Origin: Planctomyces sp. SH-PL62
GTDB lineage: Bacteria; Planctomycetota; Planctomycetia; Planctomycetales; Planctomycetaceae
DNA: 64,000 nucleotides
Assembly: GCA_945893045.1 (NCBI GenBank)
Contig: CAMDEA010000018.1
Coordinates: 1-64,000 of the forward strand
Reading direction: 5' to 3'
The position numbers were made by a program, and so were the translations under genes. Positions within the stretch are counted from its first letter, which is position 1; every line of letters starts with the position of its first letter. Positions 26,014-34,491 of this stretch are shown one piece after another. The notes below the pieces were generated by a model. The model saw nothing but the letters and a program-made list of their open reading frames with translations, ran no database searches and was not told the origin of the DNA.

Positions 26014-28761
26014 ATGCCCAAGCAAACTGTGCCCGTTGAATTCGATCGTCGTGAATTTATGAAGATGGCCGCCACGACGGGTGTCGCTGTGACGGCGACA
26101 TCGTTTCTGCCGCTGGAATATCTGGAAGCTTTGAACGCGGCACCCACCACAAAGCCAGGCGCTGCTGTGGGGCCGGGAGTGAAGTTGTTGCAAGCAGCGT
26201 GTCCGTATTGCGGCGTCGGCTGCGGAACGCTCATCAAAGTTGAAAACGGCAAAGTCGTCGGCATGGTGCCCGATAAGAAGCACCCGACGAACAAGGGCAT
26301 CCAGTGCATCAAGGGCTTGAACGCCTACGAGCCGATCTACAAGGACCGGCTGACGGACGTGCTCGTCCGCAAAGACATGAGCGACCCGCTGCGAGGGCAT
26401 GTGTCGGCGACGAAGGGACGCTTCGATGACGATGTCTTCATCAAGATGCCATACGCGGAAGCCGAGGAACTCGTCGCCGAGAAGATCGCCGAGATCATCA
26501 AGGCCAAGGGCGGCAACGCGGTCGGACTGGACGGCAGCGGGCAGCTCACGATGGAGGCGCAGTGGATTGAGAACGTGCTGATGAAAGGGATCCTCGTCAG
26601 CAACTCGATTGAAGCGAACGCTCGCATGTGCATGACGTCGGCGGCGACCGGGTACATGGCCAGCTACGGCAGCGACGCACCGCCGACCAGTTACGAGGAC
26701 ATCGAAGAATCGGACTTCATCGTCTTCTGGGGACACAACGCTCGCGAAGCGCACCCGATCCTGTTTTGGCGAGTCGCCGACTACAAGCAGAAGGCGGGCA
26801 TCCCGACGCTAGTCGCTGATCCGCGCCGCACGGCGACGGTCATCGGGTTGGAAGACATCAATCCGCGCAACAGCCTGCACCTGCAAACGCTCAACGGTGA
26901 CATCAGCTATCAGAACGCGATCGCGCACGTCTTGCTGACGAAGTATCCCGAAGCCGTGATGCCGGAGGATTGGTTGGCTCAGAACGTGGCCGGCTATCAG
27001 GAATACATCGCGGGCGTGAAGGAGCGGTACTCGCCGGCGCAAGTCTGCGAACGCTTGAAGCTGCTCGACCGAGGCCGCATCACTCCGCAGCAGATCGAAC
27101 AGATCGCGAAGACGTGGGCCGAGGCGACTCTGAAGGGGCGGCGGCGCGGGCGCGGCGGCGTCTTGAGCTTCTGGGGAATCGGCTACAACCAGATGCTGCA
27201 CGGCCAGCACAACACGATCAGCGTCATCAATCTGCATCTGCTGACCGGCAACATGGGTCGGCCCGGTTGCGGCAGTCATTCGCAAACCGGCCAGCCGAAC
27301 GCCATGAGCGAACGCTTGATGGGGGGCCTCACCAGCCGGCTGCCGTTCAATCAGCCGATTACCAACGAGAAGTGGCGCGATCACATCGCCGATGCTTGGC
27401 GAGTCCCGCGCGAACGGCTCAAGCAAACGGCGTCGCTGCCGAACCCCGGCTTTGTCGTCGGCATGATGGAGCGGGCGCTCAAGGACGAACTGCTGGCCAT
27501 GTTTTGGATGTATACGACTCACGTCCACATGCCGGAGGTGAAGACGCTGGTGCGGCCCGCGCTGACGAAGATGTTCGTCGTCGTGCAGGAGATTTATCGG
27601 CACGCACCAAACCTGCTCTACGGCGACGTCATCTTCCCGGCCGCGACGTGGGGCGAATGGTACGGCGGGACGTACATCCAATCGGAACGCCGAGCCTACG
27701 TCTGTGACGGAGCCAACAACCCGCCCCCCAATTGCATCCCCGACATGGACATGGCGATCGACAAGTGCAAGTCGCTCGCCAAGAAGCTGGGGCTCGATGG
27801 CGACAAAATCTTTCCGTACAAGAAGAAGATCAAAAGCGGCAACGGGATCATGATCTACGATCCGGAAGAGGTCTTCCGCGACATCGTCATCGCCAGCAAA
27901 GGGAGCGATGCGGACCTGACTGGGATGCTGGAAGTCGAGAAGCGCGACGGCATCGGTCTGTACGACCAGATCCGCGAACTGCGTGGCGTTCAATGGCCCG
28001 CTCCGACCTACGAGATCGCGAAGGCCGGCGGCACTCCGCGACGCTTCCTCGGCCAAGAAGGCTGGGCCGGCAAGCCGTATGGCGCGTTCGCTCATCCCGA
28101 CGGCAAAGCCAAGATGAAACTGTGCGAACAAGACTACAGCCAGATTCACGAAGTCACGGCGAAGCTGATGCAGTACGGCCATCGCGATCGACCGGGCGAA
28201 GGCCCGTTCCTCATTGACGAGCTGGCTGCGGCCACGAAGGAAGGTCGCAAGAACATTCTGGAGGTCGCTCGCGACATGGCCTTGCCGCCGGAGCTGCCCG
28301 ACCTGCACATCTACGACGACAAAACGAAATCGCTCGCCGATCACAAACGCGAGGACGTGTATCCGTTCTGGCTGGGCCTCGGCATCGTTTACGAGCATTT
28401 CCATTCCGCGAAAACAATCCGCGGCGCGACGACGATGAAGCTCATCCCCGAGCAATACGTCGAGATGAATCTGGAAGACGCCAAACGCTTCGGCCTGCGA
28501 GACGGCGATCTCGTCCGCGTGATGACTCGCCGCGGCAGCTTCGAGTGCAAAGTCACCGTCGGCCTGCAAAGCGAACTGCGCCCGTCGCGCAGCGAGGTTC
28601 CCGAAGGCTACATGTTCAGCCCGTGGAATCTCTCGGTGGCCGACAGCGCCGAGCCACACAAAAACAAATGGCTCTCCAACGCGACCAGCCACCGCGCCTG
28701 GGATCCGGTCAGCGGCCAAGTGGACTTCAAGAAACTGGCGGCGCGCGTGGAGAAGATCTGA
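26014..28761 (+). CDS. napA: NapA-like periplasmic nitrate reductase/molybdopterin oxidoreductase catalytic subunit (TAT)
   Basis: DRREFMK twin-Arg; CPYCGVGCGT...IQCIKG 4Fe-4S; Mo-ligand region SIEANARMCMTSAATGYMASYGSDAPPTSYEDIE; LTGNMGRPGCG. Confidence 0.75.
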   Translation: MPKQTVPVEFDRREFMKMAATTGVAVTATSFLPLEYLEALNAAPTTKPGAAVGPGVKLLQAACPYCGVGCGTLIKVENGKVVGMVPDKKHPTNKGIQCIKGLNAYEPIYKDRLTDVLVRKDMSDPLRGHVSATKGRFDDDVFIKMPYAEAEELVAEKIAEIIKAKGGNAVGLDGSGQLTMEAQWIENVLMKGILVSNSIEANARMCMTSAATGYMASYGSDAPPTSYEDIEESDFIVFWGHNAREAHPILFWRVADYKQKAGIPTLVADPRRTATVIGLEDINPRNSLHLQTLNGDISYQNAIAHVLLTKYPEAVMPEDWLAQNVAGYQEYIAGVKERYSPAQVCERLKLLDRGRITPQQIEQIAKTWAEATLKGRRRGRGGVLSFWGIGYNQMLHGQHNTISVINLHLLTGNMGRPGCGSHSQTGQPNAMSERLMGGLTSRLPFNQPITNEKWRDHIADAWRVPRERLKQTASLPNPGFVVGMMERALKDELLAMFWMYTTHVHMPEVKTLVRPALTKMFVVVQEIYRHAPNLLYGDVIFPAATWGEWYGGTYIQSERRAYVCDGANNPPPNCIPDMDMAIDKCKSLAKKLGLDGDKIFPYKKKIKSGNGIMIYDPEEVFRDIVIASKGSDADLTGMLEVEKRDGIGLYDQIRELRGVQWPAPTYEIAKAGGTPRRFLGQEGWAGKPYGAFAHPDGKAKMKLCEQDYSQIHEVTAKLMQYGHRDRPGEGPFLIDELAAATKEGRKNILEVARDMALPPELPDLHIYDDKTKSLADHKREDVYPFWLGLGIVYEHFHSAKTIRGATTMKLIPEQYVEMNLEDAKRFGLRDGDLVRVMTRRGSFECKVTVGLQSELRPSRSEVPEGYMFSPWNLSVADSAEPHKNKWLSNATSHRAWDPVSGQVDFKKLAARVEKI

Positions 28762-28764
28762 TCG

Positions 28765-29247
28765 TCATTCGCCAGCGAGTTTCAGCACGGCATCACAGGT
28801 TACACGAGACAGACGAAAGCGCAGGGCCGAGAGTTGCTCGAGCAACGGCTTCACTTCCGAAATCAGTCCAGCCTGCTTGGCATCCAGCAGCAGGCCCAAC
28901 GTGCCGCGCATGGGCAGACGCATTGCCTTGCCCACTTGGCGAGCCAAGGCATCGTCCAGAATCAGGATGCTTCCCGGAATCTCGATGCCCAGAGCCAGCA
29001 CTTGAGTTTCGCCGGGACCAAGGTTCGTGACCAACGGCAGAACATTGATGCTCGTCGGCTCGCGGACCTCGATCCAATCGACCGCAGTAAGGTCCGGCAG
29101 GTCAACGCCGAGTCGCCGGCCTTGTTCCAGTTCTTCGATCACGGCCGGCGGAACAATGACTCGCCCCACCAGCTTCGGCAGCAAGTGCAACACCCCCAAC
29201 TGATGCAGGTATTGCACGGGCGATGTGTTGCAGACGACGTCAGGCAA
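28765..29247 (-). CDS. PIN-like toxin, DUF3368 family
   Basis: VVCNTSPVQYLHQLGVLHLLPKLVGRVIVPPAVIEELEQG...LILDDALARQVG. Confidence 0.75.
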   Translation of the reverse strand: MPDVVCNTSPVQYLHQLGVLHLLPKLVGRVIVPPAVIEELEQGRRLGVDLPDLTAVDWIEVREPTSINVLPLVTNLGPGETQVLALGIEIPGSILILDDALARQVGKAMRLPMRGTLGLLLDAKQAGLISEVKPLLEQLSALRFRLSRVTCDAVLKLAGE

Positions 29248-29491
29248 GCGGCGTCTCCTCGTCGAGTTGCTGCTCGGTCAAGCGAAACGTGTCGATGCCG
29301 AAGTCTGCCAGTCGCGAGAGAAATACCGTGCGAGGTACTCCCGCTAAGTTGGCGGCGGCACCAGACGACAGTTGGCCGAGTTCATACAGCTTCATCGCAG
29401 CCGCCATCCGCAGATGCTGACCGACGGATGCCTCGGTCACTTTGAGAGCAATCATGGCCTCGTCGGGAACTTCAATCGTGATGGCACACAT
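29240..29491 (-). CDS. UPF0175 family antitoxin
   Basis: MCAITIEVPDEAM...AMKLYELGQLSSGAAANLAGVPRTVFLSRLADFGI; overlaps toxin start by 8 nt. Confidence 0.75.
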   Translation of the reverse strand: MCAITIEVPDEAMIALKVTEASVGQHLRMAAAMKLYELGQLSSGAAANLAGVPRTVFLSRLADFGIDTFRLTEQQLDEETPLA

Positions 29492-29559
29492 GGCAGCCTC
29501 GATTCGCAGAAACATCGAACCATTGCGGGGCGATTCTATCAGTCGAACCCTCTAACACC

Positions 29560-30177
29560 ATGACACACGATCGACGCGACTTTCTGCTCAATCTACTCGG
29601 CCTCGGCGCGGCAACCGCGACGGGGTCCGTGGGCGTCGGCCTGTTCAATCAACCGGCCCACGCTCACTCGCCGATTCGTCCGCCGGGAGCGTTATCGGAA
29701 GCGGACTTTCTTTCGACGTGCATCCGCTGCCAACGCTGCGCCGACGCTTGTCCGAATCACTGCATCAAAGCCACGCCCGAAACGGAAGGACCGGTGCGAG
29801 CCGGCACGCCGTTCATCCAACCGCGCGAGCAAGCCTGCATGTTGTGCAGCCGCGTCGAGACGGAACACCTCCGTTGCACGGAAGCCTGCCCGAGCGGTGC
29901 GTTGCAGCTCATCGCCAAAACGCTGATCGACATTCAGCAGAAGGCTCAGATGGGCAAAGCCAAAGTCGATCTCAATCTGTGCTACTCCTACAACGACTTC
30001 ACTTGCGGGACGTGCCTCAAAGCGTGCCCGGTTGGTGCGCTCAAGACTGGCCTATGGGCTCGCCCGATCGTGGACGTCGATGCCTGCGTCGGCTGCGGTC
30101 TGTGTGAGCGAGTCTGCATCCGCTACCCGCACGCGATCCGCGTCGAACCGGGAGAACGACAACGATTCGATGCGTAG
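29560..30177 (+). CDS. 4Fe-4S ferredoxin, NapG/NapF-like, TAT-type leader
   Basis: MTHDRRDFLLNLLGL; CIRCQRCADACPNHC, CMLCSRVETEHLRCTEACP, CGTCLKACP, CVGCGLCERVC. Confidence 0.82.
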   Translation: MTHDRRDFLLNLLGLGAATATGSVGVGLFNQPAHAHSPIRPPGALSEADFLSTCIRCQRCADACPNHCIKATPETEGPVRAGTPFIQPREQACMLCSRVETEHLRCTEACPSGALQLIAKTLIDIQQKAQMGKAKVDLNLCYSYNDFTCGTCLKACPVGALKTGLWARPIVDVDACVGCGLCERVCIRYPHAIRVEPGERQRFDA

Positions 30178-30199
30178 ATCGAGAACGCTCAACCTCATC

Positions 30200-30838
30200 A
30201 TGTCCATCAACCGCCGCCAACTTCTGAGAGCGCTCGGCCGCACCGTCAAAGTCGCGGGGATCGGCGGGTTCGTGGTCGTTCTCGGACGTCTGTTGCGAGT
30301 CGGTCGTGGTGTGCGACACACCGCTCAGCCGCGTGTCGCAGAGAAACTCGAATTCAGTTTTCGTCCTCCGGGAGCTTTGGCCGAGCCGGACTTTCTCGCC
30401 CGCTGCATTCATTGCTATCTGTGCCAAGACGTCTGCCCGGCCGGCTGCATTCAGATGAAGGGAGACGACGAATCCGATCGGCACACGCCGTACATCCTGC
30501 CTCGCGAGAAAGGCTGCACGCTGTGCCTGAAGTGCGGCGACGTTTGCCCGACCGGGGCACTTCAGCGGCTGACCAAAAAGACGGACGTCCGCATGGGCGT
30601 GGCCGTCGTTGATGAGGCGATCTGCGTGTCGCACCTGCGGACTGGTGTTTGCGGAGCCTGCTTCACCGCCTGTCCGATGCGCGGCCAGGCCATCACTCAG
30701 GGACTCTACAACGCACCGAAAGTCCACTCGGAGTTTTGCACCGGCTGCGGTCTGTGCGAGGAGGTCTGCATCGTGCCGTACCGCGCGATCCGCGTCGCGC
30801 CGCTCGATTCGTTCAGCCACGAGGAGGTTCAGTCATGA
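30200..30838 (+). CDS. 4Fe-4S ferredoxin, NapG-like
   Basis: MSINRRQLLRALG; CIHCYLCQDVCPAGC, CTLCLKCGDVCPTG, CGACFTACP, CTGCGLCEEVC; in-frame alternative ATG at 30170. Confidence 0.82.
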   Translation: MSINRRQLLRALGRTVKVAGIGGFVVVLGRLLRVGRGVRHTAQPRVAEKLEFSFRPPGALAEPDFLARCIHCYLCQDVCPAGCIQMKGDDESDRHTPYILPREKGCTLCLKCGDVCPTGALQRLTKKTDVRMGVAVVDEAICVSHLRTGVCGACFTACPMRGQAITQGLYNAPKVHSEFCTGCGLCEEVCIVPYRAIRVAPLDSFSHEEVQS

Positions 30839-32442
30839 CTCGTTGGCTGGTCCCCATCGCTCGGCGCTGCGTGCAACTGCTGAGCCTCGGCGTGCTCATG
30901 TTGTTGCCGATCATGGCGCTCTACATGCACTTCAAAGAGGCGCACGCCATTCACGACCTTGGCGAGAACAACTGGCGCAACGTGGCGGTGCGCGGCATCG
31001 AACGAGTCGTCAACAAAGACGAGAGTCGTCAGAAACTGGTGCAACAGACGCAAGGGACGATCTGGTCGGCACGGCTGTTCGGTGTGAGCCTCTCCGATCC
31101 GTTGGCCGGAGCCGAAGCGATCATCAGCAGCCGGTCGTTCTACAAACCGATGCTCTGGTCATTGCTTATCCCGGTCGCCGTCACGGTGCTGCTCGGTCGA
31201 GTCTTCTGCGGCTGGATCTGCCCGATGAACACGCTGCTGGAGGTCGTCGATAAATGCCGACGACTGCTGCGGATCGCCGAGATTCGCGAGCGTGACGTCA
31301 AGTTCTCGCTCAAGAACAAGTACCTGATTCTGGCCGTCACGCTGGGTTTGGTCGGAGCCACCGGCGTGCCGTTCGTGGCGCTGTTCTATCCCCCCGCAGT
31401 CATGAGCCGCGAAGTGCATCTGTTCGTGTTCGGCTCAACGGTCGGCATCGGCGCGTATGTGCTTCTGGCAATCTGCGCAATCGAGTTGTTCGTCAGCAAA
31501 CGCTGGTGGTGCCGCTACATCTGCCCCGGAGGCGCGCTCTATTCGTTGCTGGGCCGCTTCCGCGTCGTGCGTGTCGAACGGGACGAAAACAAATGCGTCC
31601 AATGCGGCGAATGCGTCCGCGTCTGTCAGTTCGACCTGCGACCGATGCTGGTCCAGATCACCGGCATGGAATGCACCAACTGCGGAAGCTGCGTGCGAGC
31701 CTGCAATGACGACGCGCTACGTTTTCGATGGATGCTGCCCGTGATCAGAATGACGAATGACGAGAGACCCAATGACGAAAGAAGACCGAATGCCGAAGCT
31801 CGAACGGTGCCGGCTCAGATTCTTCGTCATTCGATCTTCTTCATTCTTTCGTCACTCGTCATTGGTCATTCGTCATTGGCACACGCTCATCACATCCTCG
31901 GCCTGCCGCACTACTCGTACAAAGAAAACTATCCGCAGGCTCCGACGCTGGAATACCCGGCGACGACCGGTCCTTACGACTTGCTGATGACGTCGTTCCC
32001 CGGTCATCCCGTCCCCGGTGAGCGGACGACGATCGCGTTCTACATCAAGGACCGGAATACCGGCCTGCCGTATGAACTCCCGGTGTCGTTGCGAGCCTTG
32101 AAGACCGCCACGTTCGGCGAAAACACGCTGATCTTCGAGCCGACCGTTCACGAGCCGACCGGCAACCAGCACAAGTATTTCGTGACGTTCCCCGACGATG
32201 GCGAGTACATCGCCGAGCTGACGATGGATGTCGAAGGCAAGCCGGAAGTGATCCCGTTCCTGATGATCGCCGGCGAGCCAACCGCCACGAAGTCGGTCGT
32301 GATCGCGATCGTCGCGGGACTCGGAGTGTTCTTGCTCGTCGTGCGTGCCATCAAGTTGAAACGCAACCGGCGGCGTGCGGCGAATCAACGAGGCGCGGAA
32401 GTCCCACATCAGCCAACCGAGCCACTGACCACTGACCACTGA
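30835..32442 (+). CDS. NapH-like membrane polyferredoxin with extra C-terminal extracytoplasmic (FixH/YtkA-like?) domain and terminal TM
   Basis: VFCGWICPMNTLLEVVDK; WWCRYICPGGALYSLLG; CVQCGECVRVCQ; CTNCGSCVRACN; C-terminal beta-rich region and SVVIAIVAGLGVFLLVV. Confidence 0.78.
   Translation: MTRWLVPIARRCVQLLSLGVLMLLPIMALYMHFKEAHAIHDLGENNWRNVAVRGIERVVNKDESRQKLVQQTQGTIWSARLFGVSLSDPLAGAEAIISSRSFYKPMLWSLLIPVAVTVLLGRVFCGWICPMNTLLEVVDKCRRLLRIAEIRERDVKFSLKNKYLILAVTLGLVGATGVPFVALFYPPAVMSREVHLFVFGSTVGIGAYVLLAICAIELFVSKRWWCRYICPGGALYSLLGRFRVVRVERDENKCVQCGECVRVCQFDLRPMLVQITGMECTNCGSCVRACNDDALRFRWMLPVIRMTNDERPNDERRPNAEARTVPAQILRHSIFFILSSLVIGHSSLAHAHHILGLPHYSYKENYPQAPTLEYPATTGPYDLLMTSFPGHPVPGERTTIAFYIKDRNTGLPYELPVSLRALKTATFGENTLIFEPTVHEPTGNQHKYFVTFPDDGEYIAELTMDVEGKPEVIPFLMIAGEPTATKSVVIAIVAGLGVFLLVVRAIKLKRNRRRAANQRGAEVPHQPTEPLTTDH
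31745..31880. repeat. In-frame imperfect inverted repeat (aatgacgaatgac arms) in the NapH-like gene
   Basis: agaatgacgaatgacgag..aatgacgaaagaag / ttcttcattctttcgtcactcgtcattggtcattcgtcattgg. Confidence 0.75.
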
Positions 32443-32448
32443 CCCACC

Positions 32449-34473
32449 ATGCGCACGCTTCTCAAAATCTTCCTGCCGTATTCGCTGCTCATCGCGATGG
32501 GTGTCGCGGTCTGGGTGTCGAATCGTCAGCCCACGGTGGACTCGAACCAGACGCACATCGACCCGGTCTGCCACATGGAGGTCACGCCGAGTTGGGGCTT
32601 CACCGCCAAGCACGATGGACACGACTACTACTTTTGCGCGAAGTCGTGTCGCGATCGGTTCGCAGCCACTCCGAGCAAGTACCTCGGCGACCGCTGTGTC
32701 GTCTGCAAATCGCTGCTGGACCAGGCAGAGGTCAAGACGGCGACGTATTTCGGCAAGACCTATCGGCTCTGTGGCGAGGAACACCGGCAGCAATTCAAAA
32801 CCGATCCGGCAGCGTTCTTCATGCACACGATGTGGGGCATCCCGTCGTGGATGTATTACGTCTCGATCGCCTGCGTGCTGGTCGTGAGCTTCGGCACGTT
32901 CGAGAGCATCGACCGCATCACCGCCGGCCGGCGTCGCGATGACTGGCAATTGCCCGTTCTCGGCGAAGTGTCGAGTAGCCACGCTCGCCAGAGCGTGGGC
33001 GAATGGGGATCGAGCTTGATTCCCCCACGTTCTGGCGAACGTGGCTACGAAACTCGGCCGAACCGTTTGAACTTGCTCGACTGGCGAGTCGTTCGCTGGC
33101 TGGTGACGTCGCGGCCGTTTCGGTTCGCTCTGCAACTGATCGTCGTCAGCTTGTTCTTTCTGGTGATCGCGGCGGGGTTGTTTGGCAATCAGAACCCGGC
33201 GATGAACATCGCTCCGGTTCTGACCTGGACCGTGTGGTGGGGTGGGCTGGTGATCTTGATCATGTTCGCGGGGAAAGCGTGGTGTTTCATTTGCCCGTGG
33301 GACGCGGTCGCCGGTTGGATGGAGAAGTTGCGCTTCTGGAAGAAGTCCGACGAAGGGTTGAGCCTGAACTTGAAGTGGCCGCACGCCGCGCGAAACGTCG
33401 TCATCGCAACCGTGCTGTTCGTGGGACTGACGTGGATTGAACTGGGCTTCGGGGTGACGATGCGGCCGGTAGTCACCGCTTATCTGGCGATCGCGATGTT
33501 GCTGATGGCGATCGTCAGCGCGTTTCTGTTTGAGAAGAAAGGATTCTGTCGTTACGCCTGCCTCGTCGGCCGAGTCAGCGGCTTGTACGCGATGTTCTCC
33601 GGTGTGGAGATTCGCTCGAAGGACGCGACTGTCTGCAAGGACTGCCGCACTAAAGAGTGCGTCCACGGTAGCGCGTCCGCTTACGGCTGTCCGACGTTTC
33701 TGTATCCCGGCAACCTTGCCACAAACACCTACTGCATCCAATGCAGCGAGTGCTTGCAGGCTTGCCCGCACGACAACCTTGCTTTGAACCTGCGACCGTG
33801 GGGCGAGGATCTCGTCCACGAACATCGCCCGCGCACGGATGAGGCGTATCTCGCGCTGTTGATGCTGTCGATCACCGGTTTCCACGGACTGACGATGACC
33901 CCGAATTGGGGACGTCTGATTGAGTGGTTGAACTCGTCATTCTCAGCCGGCCGGTTGTTGTCGTTCTCGCTGGGCATGGTCGCGATCATGGCGGCACCGA
34001 TTCTGATTTACGCGGCGCTCGTCTGGTTGTCGTGTCTCGTCGGTCGCAATCGCCTGACCGACAAGTCGCTCGCGTTTCACGATTATTTCGTGCGTTACGC
34101 CTACGCTCTGCTGCCGATCGCGTTGTTTTATCACCTGGCCCACAACCTGGAGCATTTGCTGATGGAAGGCCCGAAGGTCGTGACCTTGATCAGTGATCCC
34201 TTCGGCTGGGGGCAGAATTGGTTCGGTACCGCACGCTGGAATGTCCCGCCGTTGGTGTCGCTGGACGTGTTGTGGGGTCTGCAAGTTTTGCTCGTGCTGG
34301 TCGGTCACGTTTACAGCTTGTGGGTGGCCCAGCGAACGTCGGTACGAATCTTCGGATCGCGATCAGCCGCTTTTCGCAGTCAGCTTCCGATGCTCGCGGG
34401 GATGATCGCATTCAGCGTGTTCAGCCTGTGGCTGCTCAAGCAACCGATGGAGATGCGGACCTCGGCGATGTAA
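32449..34473 (+). CDS. Membrane 4Fe-4S polyferredoxin with N-terminal tandem YHS/TRASH-like metal-binding domains
   Basis: DPVCHMEVTPSWGFTAKHDGHDYYFCAKSCRDRFAATPSKYLG; CVVCKSLLDQAEVKTATYFGKTYRLCGEEHRQQF; CFICPWDAVAGW; CIQCSECLQACPH. Confidence 0.8.
   Translation: MRTLLKIFLPYSLLIAMGVAVWVSNRQPTVDSNQTHIDPVCHMEVTPSWGFTAKHDGHDYYFCAKSCRDRFAATPSKYLGDRCVVCKSLLDQAEVKTATYFGKTYRLCGEEHRQQFKTDPAAFFMHTMWGIPSWMYYVSIACVLVVSFGTFESIDRITAGRRRDDWQLPVLGEVSSSHARQSVGEWGSSLIPPRSGERGYETRPNRLNLLDWRVVRWLVTSRPFRFALQLIVVSLFFLVIAAGLFGNQNPAMNIAPVLTWTVWWGGLVILIMFAGKAWCFICPWDAVAGWMEKLRFWKKSDEGLSLNLKWPHAARNVVIATVLFVGLTWIELGFGVTMRPVVTAYLAIAMLLMAIVSAFLFEKKGFCRYACLVGRVSGLYAMFSGVEIRSKDATVCKDCRTKECVHGSASAYGCPTFLYPGNLATNTYCIQCSECLQACPHDNLALNLRPWGEDLVHEHRPRTDEAYLALLMLSITGFHGLTMTPNWGRLIEWLNSSFSAGRLLSFSLGMVAIMAAPILIYAALVWLSCLVGRNRLTDKSLAFHDYFVRYAYALLPIALFYHLAHNLEHLLMEGPKVVTLISDPFGWGQNWFGTARWNVPPLVSLDVLWGLQVLLVLVGHVYSLWVAQRTSVRIFGSRSAAFRSQLPMLAGMIAFSVFSLWLLKQPMEMRTSAM
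32975..33048. repeat. In-frame GTAG...CTAC inverted repeat (gtagccacg family)
   Basis: gtagccacgctcgccagagcgtggg / cccacgttctggcgaacgtggctac. Confidence 0.93.
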
Positions 34474-34491
34474 TCGGCGTTCAGATTGTGT

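Noticed and set aside
26809-28719. 636-aa minus-strand ORF antisense to the NapA-like gene
   Set aside because: Shadow ORF of a conserved gene; composition is of the random high-GC type.
26014-28761. Nitrite oxidoreductase or formate dehydrogenase assignment for the molybdoenzyme
   Set aside because: The Cys context (ANARMCMTSA), TAT leader and NapG/NapH-like neighbours fit the NapA group better; the substrate remains unproven from sequence alone.
31873-33885. 670-aa minus-strand ORF antisense to the polyferredoxins
   Set aside because: Shadow ORF; H/R/Q/D-rich low-information sequence without motifs.
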